Notes: generated by a model from the letters alone, not told the origin. 64,000 nucleotides of DNA from Odontomyia ornata (GCA_963969285.1 OZ017740.1:23509001-23573000); one strand, 5' to 3'. Shown: positions 21,641 through 34,009, counted from the stretch's first letter. A program made the numbers and translations.

Positions 21641-23199
21641 CGTTTAAAATGTGTAATCTTAACAAGATAAATCTCAACTCACTCGAGTGGAAACACGCCT
21701 TTTTCCGCTGCTACAGCAGTATGCATTACTTTGAGTAATTCTTCACAAAAATGCTTCCAAAAACCATAAGAAAAGCGATAGCTTTTCCCACACTTCTTAC
21801 TTGGAATACATCTTTCAATTAAGTGGCAACATACCAAAATGGGTTTAAGCATCATCTATTATGAGAAATCATAATCCAACATGATCCAATGTTAACAATT
21901 AATAAACAACTTAGTATTTCATACCTCTGTTTGTTTCAATAACCATTCACCTACCCCAATGCTGAGCGAAAGCCGTAAACAATGAACTTCATTATAATGC
22001 ACAAAATGCAAAACAAAACCAGATTATTACATTCTCGGATTGTAACATATTCCATCATCTGATTGATCCTCCATGTTGCAACTCCTTGAGCATTCGAAAC
22101 ATCTTCTTATGCGTAATTTCCACTTGTCGGAGCAGCAAGCATAGCATCTTGAAAATTGATTCCATCACTGGCTGCACCACTTAGGTAACCATGTGCTGTA
22201 TAATAATTCAGCAGATAAATGGGTTACAACCAACTAACCTGGATAACAATTCCATTAGTTCCCTTCAATGCGAGTACTATGAACATTCAAGCCCCCAATT
22301 GGTATACTCAGCTCCTTGCTCGTTCACTTTGAATAGTTCTCTTCTTCATTGGGGCGGAATATTGAACATGACAACTGATGAAGCAACCATTAGATTGCAA
22401 GGATTTAGCAAGTCAATTGTAAATGGCAAAATTGAAATGGCAGAGTGTGTTTGTCTTCTTAATAAATATTAATGTGCAAGCAATATTTAGATACGTGCCA
22501 ATTATGTCGTTGATTGTGGAATGTTAAAGTTCGTCTTTAAGGCACGAAGTTTAGGATAAAGTTTAGCAGTGTCCATAAAATGCAATTCCTCTCACAAGAA
22601 CGCCATCAATGCCATACGACAGTAATAGACTATCATCATTCCTAGTAGCCAATTTACTCGAACAGTATCCGCAGAAGTAGGTGAACATTGTTTGCTGCAT
22701 TTTCATTTTCGCAAATATCACCTCAAGCACGAACTTATTTTCACAATGCGTCAATGTTTCCCGAGCACAGCCACAACGAGACGAGAGGATGGTGCTGCTG
22801 GCGGTGATGGCGCCTTCGAACAGGACGACAACAACGCCATGATATCAATTGAATTTTCATTGCAAACGGCAATTTTAATTAAGGCATTATTGATGCGATT
22901 CTCGCGCTTTTCAATTATCGACAGCACTATGCCTCAGGACTTGATACTACGTTTTCGATTGGATGCAAGTTTCAACATTGGAAATGAATTGAATTTGAAA
23001 AAATGCTCTATTTAAATTATCCTGAACATTTAGCAAGCATAAGGCGAATTTAAAATATAGAATAATTATTATAAAATTTAAGGACCCCAAGGGGATTCTA
23101 AATTTATACATCTCTTTTCAAAAACTTTTTATGAACTCACTCGCATAGGAGAGTAAGAGTATGTTACCAGTTTCGCACGTTTTTTTTTATTTTATTTTC
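21641..23199. other. 1.56 kb without a recognised gene or repeat
   Basis: AT-rich. Frames of 93 codons (22191-22472, +) and 107 codons (22692-23015, +) show no motif. Nothing on either strand matched the transposon families of the window. Confidence 0.35.
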
Positions 23200-23550
23200 A
23201 GGTCTTTGTAAAACGTTACTAGGTTTGCGACCTGCCTCTCCGTCTGTCCGTGCGTCACACCAAGTCTCCACAGAAACTATAGGATCTAGAATGCTCAAGC
23301 TTTTTGGAAAGGTCAGAAATGATGGTCTCTCAAAATTTTATGTCTTAGCAAAAATTTCAACTTGTAAGGGGGGTCCCCTTAATATCGAAGTAGCCCTTAA
23401 AAAAATTGTTAATCAAAGGTGGTCGAGTGGGATAAGATATTTCAAAATCTAGTAAAAAGTCATTTTATGCATCAGGGGCTCAAGGGGAAAAACTTCGATT
23501 GTATGCAATTACAGCAACAATAACACGGGTTGATGGTTGATGCATATTTC
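23200..23550 (+). mobile_element. family D fragment, copy 2 (diverged)
   Basis: Left end and body of the D element: aggtctttgtaaaacg in place of agggttttgta, tccgtctgtccgtgcgtcac, then agaaactatagga, ggaaaggtcagaa.tg.t, and aaggggggtc. It retains the left end only and stops before the second internal repeat. It is the oldest-looking D copy. It sits just outside the left target duplication of the Jockey element. Confidence 0.75.
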
Positions 23551-23568
23551 AAATTGACCTAGGCAATT

Positions 23569-23582
23569 TTATTTTCTTCCAA
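23569..23582. repeat. target-site duplication of the full-length Jockey element (3' side)
   Basis: ttattttcttccaa recurs exactly at 28956-28969. The two copies bracket 23583-28955. Confidence 0.9.
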
Positions 23583-24078
23583 AGTCAAGTCAAAAGCGCT
23601 TTATTTAATAACAATCGTTATAAATTTTTAAAAGAACATAAAACAAATTCCAAACAATTAAACTAAGAAAAACTTAATGGCCCGAATGGCTCTCTAAATT
23701 TATACATTAACAGTTAAACACATTTAATGAAAAAAATACGCTAGAAAATTTAAATTTATTAAGATTATTACATATTTTTTGATTCAATTGGAAAAAGGAG
23801 AAAAAACCAACCAGTATTATTCAAAAATTACTTATATTACTTACACAACAGTGAACTTATATCCTATACCTAATATGTTACACTCTAGTTCTAAATAAGT
23901 TCACTCAAAAAAACAAAAAAAACCTTACCTTATATTGAAACCGATACCTAATTTATAATACAAATAAACAACAACACTAGATGTAGCAATAATGAGTTGA
24001 ATCTAAAAAACTAAGCAACGAGAAAAAGCACAAAACCAGAAAATAAACACGAATAATTTAGGCATTGTCATTCAGCCA

Positions 24079-27000
24079 CTAATACCTAGATTGCTCCATC
24101 TCAGCTCGACCAGCTTCAACTAATCTAGTAAATGAGTATCTCCATTGGAATTGTCGGTCCCGTGAACTCAATTCCGGAGGGTATTTTATCTTCTTATCGG
24201 TGGCCCGTCTATATATGTGATATATGATTGGGACGCCGTCAGAATCAAAAACATATCGATTCATGTCAAAATACATGAATGCTTCTGGAAGAACGAAGCC
24301 AGTAGTGAGGCAAGTCACAATATACCCGTCTGTAGGGTGGAACGGCTGCGAAATCCAAGGGTTTTCACTCACAGTTACAGATCTTGCGATATGATTCCGA
24401 GGAAGTTTCAATATGAAGATATCGACTCTTGTCATTTGAGCGGTTTGATAAATTTTTCTATTCGATATATAGTGCTTCCAATCCGTCTCTGGCTTTCTGT
24501 ACAAACCAGTACATGCACGAAGACATTTCCTTTCGAAAACTCTTAATCTTTCCATAGTACTAGCACTCTGGTTGTACCAGATCTGGCATCCGTATGTCAA
24601 AACTGGTCCAACCAGGTTCATGTAACAAATAATTTTGACTTTTTGATCAATTTATCTGGAATGAAAGAGTCGCCGATGAGCCATGTGCTTCACTGAGCAT
24701 GATTTTGACATGTTCAGTATAGTACAGATACTGATCGAGATGAACACCGAGGTATCGAACACAGGATGTATATGGAACTCGTTCTGAACTACCCTCACCA
24801 ACCATAATGTGAAAATCCTTCCAATTACGTTTCAGGTCTTGACTGGCCCCCTGCAGCGTTGTCCGAAACAAAATTGTTTCGCACTTATGCGCATTGATTT
24901 TCATTCGCCAATTGTCGGTGTTGACCTGCACATCATTAAACATTTTTTGGAGATTGCTCTGAACTATTGTAGCTTTTAGTCTGCCGTATAGATGATCAGA
25001 TCATCAGCAAACGCTACCAATGATTGCGTTGTCGAGACATTAAAACCAAAGCTGTTCAATAGCTTGCGAATGAAGATTGAGAAAATCTGGGGCGCAGTAA
25101 CTGTTCCCTGCTGTAGACTATTCAAGACCTTGAATTCGCGCATTGTTGTCAGATTTCCATCAGTTACAACAAATGATTTTCCGTATAACATATTGCACAT
25201 CATGGCGACAAGGTGTCTGGGGAACCTGTCCTGAAGAAGTTTGAAAACTAGTCCATCTAACCACACCGTATCAAAGGCTTTCTCCATATCAATGAGACAT
25301 GCTCCAACACATTCTTTGTTGTTTAGCTTCCAACAGATGTCTGCGGTTACTTTCGTTATTGCATGTATGGTCAAATGCCTGGCACGAAAACCAAATTGGC
25401 GATTCGGCATCAGCTCATATTTTTCAATGTGTGCGTTTGATGCTCTGTTGAGTATCACTTCAAACACCTTGCTGATGTTAGGCAGCAAGCCGATTGGGCG
25501 ATAGCTTTTGGGGCATGGAGATTCTTTTCCTTTCTTCAAGATCGGAAATACCTTAGCCTTTTTCCACTCATTTGGAAAATATGAATTGTTCAACATGTTG
25601 TTGAACAATATGCAATAATTCCTAATAGCAACTTCAGGCAAATGTCGGAGAACTATATTTGGAATACCGTCAGTAACACATGATTTTTTGTTGTTTATTC
25701 TGCGAAATATGAAACACAAGTCTTCATAGCTGACTAAATAATCAATAAGATTCAAGGTCGGTATGAGGTCAATTGTTAATGTTTCATCGAAGAGAAGAAT
25801 TGATTGGCCGTCAGGCTTGATTTGAAGTCGGAAACTTTTGCTTCAACGACCTCCGAAAATATTTCATTCCTTCTCTCTGGGTTTGGCAGATGAACCAATT
25901 CAAAATGTGTTCCAATCAGGGCAAGTTTCTTCAATCCATCATATATAATCCTGTTCCCATTTCTATCCGGAGTCATACTATCAATTTCGATATCAGCCCT
26001 ATCGAGAAGATCTCATCACTAGCGACTTCAAAATTCGATACCTTCACTCGAGACTTCTTGCGGAATATGCTATTCACTTTCGCGAAAACGCCATCTGGGT
26101 CTTGTGGGCTAGGACCCTTCAGTTTTTCCGCCCATTGACTGCTGACCTCACTCCTGAAGTATGAACGGATTAAGTTCCGGACATTCTTCAGGTGTAATTT
26201 ACACAAAGCCAACGAGGGATGGTTGCAGTCCAAAAATCGGCGATAAATATTGTTGACGCGTGTGAGAAGAAGGCTTTTCAATTTTTTTCAAGCTTGCGAC
26301 GGTTGGTGTTTCATATTCTTCCATATTGTTTCGATGTTTAATCTTGGGAACTACTTTCTCAATCGTTTCCAACGTCAGCTTCTCTAACTTTGACAAATAG
26401 AGATCTATTTCACCGTCAGTTAGATTTCTGTTATTAGGAACCATTGAGCAAGCGTTGCCATTATCAGGAGGAGGACACTGCTTCTGGAATTTCTGATTAA
26501 ACTTCTTTTGAAACTTTCCCCAGTCTGTTTTTTTGAAATTCAACCGATGGTTTTCATGTTGAACTGGAATGAGGAAAAATCATCCCTTTGATGATTGATT
26601 TCCATTACGATTGCGTTATGGTCGCTATGTAAGGAAGCACCCACAGTTTCCGTTGAGGACTATTTATGCTGAATTCAAGTCTTGCGTCCAAATATGAATT
26701 TGTCCTAGGGTATGTTGGGAGCTCCGACCCATATAGGTTGCACCTGTATTCAATTTGGTCCCCTGTTATCCATGATTTCAGGAGTACACCTCTTGGATTA
26801 TTGGTCGTTTAGCCATGATGTACGCTTGGCGTTCAGGTCACCGGCAAAAATATAATAATTATGCAGCCTATTCAGTTCGAGTATTTCAAACAAGGAATTG
26901 AGTTCCTTCTTGAACTTGAGAAGATTTTGACCAGTCGCATAGGCAGAGATAACGAAGAAGTTATACCTACCTGGCAGTGAAAATTTGATGACGGACACTT

Positions 27001-27316
27001 CAAGAAATTCAAAGTTTTTGAATTCGACTTTTTCAATATTTTGGAAACAATAGAGTCTTCTAATCAATATCCCGATGCCACCTCCACCATCACCTATTAC
27101 GCTATCGTTTCTTACGAATGCAAAATCTTTGAATTCCATGGAATGCCATGAATTGAGGTGGGTTTCAGTGAGAAGTATGATGTCAGGCTTTTGTTTAACA
27201 ATGAATTCAAGGAGATAATCACGTCGATGTATAGCAAAGATAGAGTTGACATTGATCGATATGAGGTGAAGCCTATCCATGCGAATATGACTGGATGACA
27301 AGTTATTATTAGGCAT
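24079..27316 (-). pseudogene. Jockey ORF2 (endonuclease-reverse transcriptase), frameshifted
   Basis: Begins with ATG at 27314-27316, overlapping the ORF1 stop. Endonuclease is read to about 26798, with SINVNSI, LLTETHL and FAGDLNAKRTSW carrying the catalytic Asn, Glu and Asp. Frameshifts near 26790, 26540, 26280, 25975 and 25770 break the linker. RT then reads openly from 25755 to 24976: KVFPILKKGKE, SYRPIGLLPNISKVFE, CLIDMEKAFDTVWLDGL, LQQGTVTAPQIF and an intact VAFADDLIIY. A frameshift at about 24965 follows, then MKINAHKCETILFR and the C-terminal domain (24621-24079) with GCQIWY and ETDWKHYISN. The frameshifts preclude a full-length product. Confidence 0.9.
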
Positions 27317-28733
27317 TTGAAAGACCTAAACGCTGAAAAGCAAAGTTAATTTTTGAATCTTGTTTGTCAATTCTCTCCGATAAAGAATTAAGTTGCTGGT
27401 AAATTTTGAGAAGCAGCTCATTATTGCCACTTAAATTATTTCCGGCATTTTCCGCTAGTCCTCTAGCGGCGAGTGCAAATGATACTCCGGGCTTGACGAA
27501 GTTGGAAGGTATGATATTACGGTGTACTAGTGTTTGTTTTGGAGCAAATTTAACTTTTGCATCTTGATATCGGGAGCATCTTCGATATGATGCTGGGTGA
27601 CCAAAAACACTGCAGTTAACGCAGTATAATTTTTCTTTAGGCTCCGTCTGAGCCAATTTGCACTCACCGGGAGCATGAACGTCTTTGCATTTAACGCAAC
27701 GATAGTGCATGGCACAATTGGCAGCCGTATGTCCAAATCTTCGACACCGGTAATACTGGTTGACTTCTCTTTTCACCACTCTAAAATTCAAGTACCTTAT
27801 TTGTTGAAGGGCACTTGGACTGCTCTTATTTGCAATTTGTACCAGGTAAAGTGGTAAATTCTTCCTTTCTACGGTCGACCTTCTTGTCGCGAAGGCTTTG
27901 ACTGAAACAAAATCAATATCTGGTGCAGCTTCCTTGAGCACCTGAAGAACGACCGTATCCTCTCCGCTGTCCAAACCCTTCAACAAGAAGGTCTGATTCT
28001 TTTCACTTTTTGGGGTATAGGTGAAGTGTGGAACCTCCCCAGAAATCAGCGCATCTTTGGCTGACTTGAAATCAACAAGTGATTTTGTCCTTATAGTTAA
28101 TTTTTCGACATTAACTCTTTTGATTTCGAAATTGACCAGTTTATTTTCGGCTGCCAATAGCCGAACCATATCTTTCCCGGTTTGTCCGAACACGTTGATT
28201 GGCGGAACTTTTTCTGTCTTGTTGGAAGCTTTTTCAGAGGAACCAGCAGAACTGCGGGCTGGTTTTTTCTCCTTAATTTTGTTCTTTAAATATTGAATAA
28301 AATTTAAGTCATTATCTTGATTAAAATTACCTCCGATGTTTTCTTCAAATTCCATATCTTTGGTTAATCCCTCCAGGACTGCAAAATAGTTTTGGCTTTC
28401 GTTGGTGCCACCAACACTTAGAACTTCCTCTGGAATTGCTTGCTTTGTACTTTTCTTCGGCTTTGTTAACTATTGCCATTGATTTTGCAGCTGCGTCTTT
28501 TGAGGCTTCATCCTTTTCTTGAAGAGATCCTCGAGGGACTGTATCTCTTGCCTTAGTTCATCATTTTCATTTTGCAATTTGGCCATGTGTTGATTGTACG
28601 CTATTATTTGCAGCTTGCACCCTCCATCTGCGGAGTTTTCTTCGTTATGTTTGCTTTTGGTGATTATCTCTAGTTTCGTATTCGTTGTTTCCCCAGGTTG
28701 CCCCAACGGTGGGAAGCCATCGGGCTCCTCCAT
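27309..28733 (-). pseudogene. Jockey ORF1 (gag-like nucleic-acid-binding protein) with one in-frame TAG
   Basis: A 475-codon reading frame, from MEEPDGFPPLG at 28733 to the stop at 27309, interrupted only by a TAG at 28468-28470. The N-terminal part is rich in charged residues with a likely coiled coil (MAKLQNENDELRQEIQSLED). The middle holds the PRE_C2HC region found in Jockey ORF1 proteins (VPHFTYTPKSEKNQTFLLKG). Three zinc knuckles follow: YYRCRRFGHTAANC, CVKCKDVHAPGEC and CVNCSVFGHPASYRRC. The first has Tyr where the first Cys is expected. ORF1 proteins of this clade coat element RNA. Translation restarting at the ATG at 28355 would give a 348-residue protein lacking the coiled coil. Confidence 0.9.
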
Positions 28734-28955
28734 ACCAGCGGCGAAGTTTTCTTTGGTAATTTGTTTTTCGTTACCAATCGAAGTAAAAATATTCGATAGA
28801 AATTTCCTGAGTCGATTACTTCGACAATATAAGGATTTTTCCGATAAAAATTAACTTCGGACTAACGTTTTTAAAAATTTAATTTAATTTTTGAAAACTT
28901 TTGACAGGAGCGATTTAAAAGACGTCTATACGCAAAGATTACTACGATCCATCTC

Positions 28956-28969
28956 TTATTTTCTTCCAA
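28956..28969. repeat. target-site duplication of the full-length Jockey element (5' side)
   Basis: Exact partner of ttattttcttccaa at 23569-23582. Confidence 0.9.
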
Positions 28970-29058
28970 TGAGAATTTAAGAAATTGTGTTTAATTTGAA
29001 TATGTTCAATCGGCCTAGCATTCAGAAAAATTATTTAAGCTGGGTCAAAATGGCGGCT

Positions 29059-29240
29059 GCAACGTGCTTATGAAAGAAACTCTGCATCTTTTGCATGAAT
29101 TTGATTCATCCAGGTATTGGATGAATAGTTCAAGCTATCGATTTACGCTATAAGATAACTTATTTCGAGCCCTAGGATGGTTACAAAGACCTTCTGGTAG
29201 GAGCACTCTCCCACATACTCAACTTGTTTTAATGTATGTT
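29059..29240. repeat. dispersed repeat family H, copy 1
   Basis: Matches the reverse complement of 48100-48262: gtgcttatgaaagaaactctg, then ccctaggatgg.tacaaag, then tctggtaggagcactct. A third, partial copy (tcctagaatggttacaaagc on the minus strand) lies inside family D at about 9945-10015. No coding signature. Confidence 0.65.
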
Positions 29241-30039
29241 CACGCATAGCTTTTGGATGGCGGTAGGTTGAGAAGTCTTGTTTTGGATAATCTATATGGT
29301 TTGATTTCTATTGATTCCGGTTGGAGGGAGATGAAAATTAAATTATGGTGAAGGACATTTGCGATTATAAAGCAGAAATTTTGACTTCTACGTCAAGTTA
29401 TCAACATATTTGATCGATGCAAGTTTTGATTTAAATTATTAATGTTCCATATATTAGGTAACATATTGGTCTAAAATGGTTCGAGCAGAATCGTAATCCA
29501 TTCACGGAGTCTTTAGTATTAACAGTAAGACTTTGTTGACTGTAGCTCATTAATTGAACAGGTAGTTGGAAGAAGGAAATAAATGTAAAAGACTTGATGT
29601 CATTTCCATATTTCACTGTTTTTTGATATTTGATCTATGTAGAAAGCAAAGTTTTTTCTGTTTTGAATCTTAACGAGAAAACAAAAATTTTATAAGTTGT
29701 CAGCAGTATGCTATAATAATTCAAATGTCTTGGATTTGGTTTCTGCTGAATACTTATCTCCAACTTAAAACCGATAGTTACTGAAGAAATATGATTCAAC
29801 GTAAATTTAACTGAAACAGAGATACATTAACAACTTCACTCGTCATCAACCATCATCATCGGCCAAGTCATTAGCATTTGTTAGCCATCTCAGTATATTC
29901 AGGTAAAATTCCTATTTATCTCCCTCTATGTATAAAATGAATTTGCGAACATCTTCCATCATTTTGTGGTGGATGGGTACTTTACCACTGCAGGCTTTCG
30001 ATGTAGGTAACGCAGAAGTTACATGGCTTTTGTGAAGTA
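29241..30039. other. no gene recognised
   Basis: AT-rich sequence with no match to the other families in the window. Frames are short (up to 61 codons). Confidence 0.35.
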
Positions 30040-30775
30040 TTAAAGTGTGTCCTACTAGGTCATTGCTTAGAGGCTTCCAAGTAACTAAGCTGGGCCTTCG
30101 ACACGAGAATTGGCCTTCTCAATCCGCTAGTTGACCAATCCCAGCATAGATCTCCTATCAGCTTCGATCGTGTCTTTCCTTGATCTTTCTGCTGCCTTTG
30201 CTCTACCCTTCCATATTCTTTAAGGTTGCCAGTTTTCTTCCATTTTTTCTACATAGCCAGCTCATTGGAATTTACGTAGCTTTACGAAAGTAGCTACAGC
30301 TGGCTCATCAAATTGTTCCTACAACAAATCGTTGTAATGTAGTCTCCACTTTGTTCCTTGGTTCACTGTGCCGTAAGTTTTTCGGAACACTTTGCATTCA
30401 AATTTGTGCATTACATTTTCGGACTCGCTTACCAGGGCACATGTTTCACTTCCATATTACAGCACAGGTTTGACCAGTGATCTATGGTTACGGAACTTAT
30501 TCTATCTATGCACAACTCTAGACCTTACAATGGGAAGTATGGAATAATTGGCTTCGTTTACGGCGTTTCCAATCACGCCCTTTTTGGCACTTCTTCCACT
30601 CAGGTTATAGTCTCCTACATGCAGGTTTTGTTGGGCTGGAGTATTCTTACTCGTTTGACTCCTGAATTTACTTTTAGTTTCACTAACAAATCGGCCAATT
30701 TGGTTTGCTTTAATTATAAGCTCAGTTTTTGGATTTCCTGGAACAAAGATTTTCAATGCAGGAGGCTTTGTCAAT
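30040..30775 (-). pseudogene. RTE-like LINE fragment of a second, diverged subfamily
   Basis: Minus-strand translation in pieces gives KNTPAQQNLHVGDYNL, then SLVKPVL.YGSETCALVSESEN, CKVFRKTYG, WRLHYNDLL, then AGYVEKMEENWQP and GRAKAAERSRKD. This is the order of the RTE C-terminal region (VIRPVLCYGCETWTLT, IRYNHELYE, WAGHMNRMDEQ, GRTEGRRP). Sequence identity to the other RTE copies is low, so this is a separate RTE-like lineage. It is frameshifted with several stops. Confidence 0.75.
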
Positions 30776-31275
30776 TGAGAAGGCGAAACCTAGGACGGTG
30801 AAAGCAAACACTACTCAAGTCAATATGAAAGCTTTCTGCCCAATGTACAAGGCTCAACACAAGCGTTTTAAATGCAACTCGGTCAAACAAGCTAATATTT
30901 AAGCGAGACGAGAAGTGATCAAAGCTTCCAACCTATATTTCAAATGCTTTGGTCAACACAGAGCCAACAAATGCCCTCCGACACACGGGTATAAGCTCTG
31001 CAGAAAATATGCAATACTTTGCTGTACACATCAAGCCCAAAAAGTCCACTGCAGAAAAAGTATCAGCTGCGTCAATTGTGTAAGGCCACGGTGCTTAAAC
31101 AAAGCAAAATTCCGTATTGCTTGCAACCGCATACATACGACATTCGATGGAGATTGTGTAACATCCCGAGCATTGCTCGACTCTGGAGCCCAACAATCTA
31201 TCATAAGTGAGGCAGCAATGCAATTTCTACAGTCTAAACGCACTGGGCAAAATTTAGGATTAGTGGCATAGGAGC
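30776..31275 (+). pseudogene. BEL/Pao gag C-terminus and protease remnant
   Basis: VKANTTQVNMKAFCPMYKAQH, then a stop, then VIKASNLYFKCFGQHRANKCPPTHGYKLC, where several zinc-ligand cysteines are replaced (compare CSNCIGLHRANK in the 62-kb copy). A local disruption lies before HTTFDGDCVTSRALLDSGAQQSIIS, the aspartic protease region. Its DSG triad is intact here. Confidence 0.82.
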
Positions 31276-31937
31276 GGTTGAAAATGTAACGTCAAGGGGA
31301 GGGACTAAACTACGCGCTGTCGTTAAATCAAAATGTGGGCCTAACGAGGAGGTTATATTCACGCCACTGATTCTTACAACAATAACTTCACCATTACCAT
31401 GTACTGAAATTCCTTTAATAATTCCACAGGGATTGACAGCTGGTCACCTGGCAGATCCACGATTTAACATACAATCAACCGTAGCCGTCCTTATAGGAGC
31501 AGATCTTTATTAACAATAATTGCTGCCAGGACTTCTACCTGGGAAGCCATGCGCCCTGATGACCAAACGTGGATGGGTGTTGTTTGGAACAGTACCCTGC
31601 AAATCGTCTTCACCGTTACATGGATTTGTCACCTATTAAGGTCTTGAGAAAGCTCTGCGGCAATTTTAAGAAATAGAGGAACTTTCAGCAACTAAACATT
31701 TTACAACCGGAGAGAAGCAAAATGAGGCTCACGACAAACAGACTGTTTATCGGCGTCTAACAGGACAACATTTTGGTGGATCCTCATTCTGACATTGGTG
31801 ACACGCAAAAGATTGCACACATAAGATTCAGACAAAAACTGATTCAAAATTCAGCACTTTATGAACAGTACCGAAGTTTTATGTTAGAGTATGTGGATTA
31901 AGGCCACATGTCCAGAACACCAGTAGACTGAATAAAG

Positions 31938-33440
31938 ATGATTATGGGATATTACCTGCCGCACCATGCTGTGATAAAAGAAAGCAGTAGTACCATGAAA
32001 TTAAGGGTAGTATTCAACGCGCCACAACAGGGTTCGAAAGGAAAATTTTTAAATGATCTACATTCTAGCCGCACTATCCAGTGGAGGCAATATAAATACG
32101 TCATTGCAGCCAACATTGAGACCATATCTTGGCAAATCTTTGTGCATGAGAAAGACCAATATTTCCACCAAATCTTGTGGCGGTTCAAACAAAGTGAACC
32201 AATCCAACACTATCAGTAAAGTACAGTCACTTACTTAGCTGCTGATGAATATAATTCATTTCCCCAAGCTAAACAAACATTGATAAACGATTTCTACGTT
32301 GATGATGTACTCACTGGTTCAGATAACCTAGAAGATCTTCTACAGCTGCAGACTGATCTTCGAAATCTTCTAAAGAAAGGCGGATTGCAGTTAAATAAAT
32401 GGTCATCCAATCATAAGAAATTGTTGGAACGTATTCCAGTCTTAGAAAGGGAGACACAGCTCCCTCTTACCATAGCATCAACCGAGCAGATAAAAATACT
32501 TGGCATTTAATGGCATCCAGCCTCCGACGTATTTTCATTCAATATTACATTGCCAACCAACGAGAAAATCCTAGCAAAATGCACCATACTAGCAGAAATG
32601 GCAAAGTTGTTCGATCCAATCGGTTGGCTACAACCAATGCAGAAGTTGTGACTAGCAGAAAAGGGATGGGATGGCTCACTAGATCAAACATTAACAAAGG
32701 AGTGGATACAAGACTTAGGATAAAACGATGGATAGACTTCAGCCCGTCTAATCAATTCCAGCCTTCACTGCTACTGTATATATCCGAGTGGTGACTGCTA
32801 TGTCAACCAAGGTTACACTCCTAGCAGCAAAATCCAAGGTCACTCCAGTGAAAATACATTCAATACCAAGGTTGGAGCTGAATGGAGCAGTCTTACTTGC
32901 TGAGCTTTATGGCTGAAATCATCGAGTTCACCATTCGAGCAACGTTTTTAGGTATTATTGGACAGACTCGACATTAGTCCTGTTATGGATATGGAGTTGT
33001 ACTGCCAAATAGAAGGTGTACGTTGCCAACTGAGTGACTGTCATTCAGCAACATAGCTCAGCCCAACGCTGGGAACATGTTAGCACTCATGATCAACCAG
33101 CTGATATCGCATCGAGGGAATGTATCCGGAGGAAGTTATCACCTCAACACTGCACGCATTATCCGAATGCCTCCTATGGTAAAACTAACAAGTGAAAAAG
33201 GAAAAGATGACGCAAAATGAACATCCTTAATTGCCACGACAGAAGAAAAGCCGACAATATTAAACAGGTATTCATCCTTTCATAAATTACAGAGGATTAT
33301 TGCGTTGTGACGACGTTTCGTTTTCAATACCAGACGCCCAAACGTAAAACGGTTTGGCAATTTATCAAAAACGAACCTAAAGAAGCTACTAACACCTGTA
33401 TAGGATAACGCAGAACCATGGATTCAAGGAGGATATTGAC
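31938..33440 (+). pseudogene. BEL/Pao reverse transcriptase-RNase H remnant
   Basis: RT pieces: YYLPHHAVIKESSSTMKLRVVF, GSKGKFLNDLHS and YKYVIAANIE, a stop and deletion after EPIQHYQ, then LAADEYNSFPQAKQTLINDF and the catalytic YVDDVLTGS (about 32296-32322). GGLQLNKWSSNHKKLLERIP and KILAKCTILAEMAKLFDPIGWL follow. RNase H region: PRLELNGAVLLAEL, then RWEHVSTHDQPADIASRE. The catalytic YVDD is kept, but stops and deletions throughout exclude function. Confidence 0.85.
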
Positions 33441-34009
33441 CATATACCTAAAAACGACATAATTCCAAAAAGCAGTCGTATCAAAGCCCTATGACCATGG
33501 ATTGATGTTGATGAAATCCTCAGGGTGGGCGCTCGCATACGCCAGGCACTCATCGGAGGCTTAGCTAAGTACTCTGTTCTTATCCAAAAGAGCCCTTTAG
33601 CAACACTTTTGATAGGACAAGCTCATACATGATGGTAGTCAATTGACGTTGCCTACTCTGTGACTCAAGTAGTATAATATCAAGATATATGGCCGTAAAA
33701 AATGAGTTGCGGTTATGCACGACGTATGTAGTAATCAAGCAGTCACCTAAACAAACAGCCCGAAAACCGGCATAACACTGTTCCGAAATTTGAATAAAAG
33801 ATTTGAAGAATTTAGTTACTCAAAGTTAAAATTTGTAAATTATAAAATTTAGAAAAAAAATTTTTAATTTTTTTTAATTATAAACATAAACTTATATTAT
33901 TTTTTTATATATTAAACTTCGATTTTTCTTTACATTGATATTCTCTATGATATTTATCTTTTTATTATGATTTAAACTTTTCAATAAATTATTAATTTTT
34001 TATTCACTT

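Larger units (their letters stand above)
23583..28955 (-). mobile_element. full-length Jockey-clade LINE
   Basis: A 5373-base element between two perfect 14-base target duplications. It has a 5' UTR (28734-28955), ORF1 (27309-28733), ORF2 starting in an 8-base overlap with ORF1, and an AT-rich 3' UTR ending in aataaagcgcttttgact. The 5' terminus is supported independently: the second Jockey copy near 40110 shares the cgtatagac string close to its own 5' end. A complete 5' end is uncommon among LINE copies. Coding lesions show it is now inactive, but the intact duplication and about 90 percent identity to 13843-15558 point to moderate age. Confidence 0.93.
30776..33784 (+). mobile_element. BEL/Pao retrotransposon, decayed, left part (gag to integrase N-terminus)
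   Basis: Reads gag, protease, RT, RNase H and the start of integrase in order on the plus strand. It stops in the linker after KQSPKQTARKPA. The same protein resumes at 36262 (QLL.NLPA, PFLNTGIDDAGP), so the element is split by an insertion of about 2.5 kb. No LTR was identified. It is closely related to the minus-strand copy at 62110-64000, for example ALLDSGAQQSIISEAAMQFL here against LLNSGAQRSFISEAAIQFL there. Confidence 0.88.
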
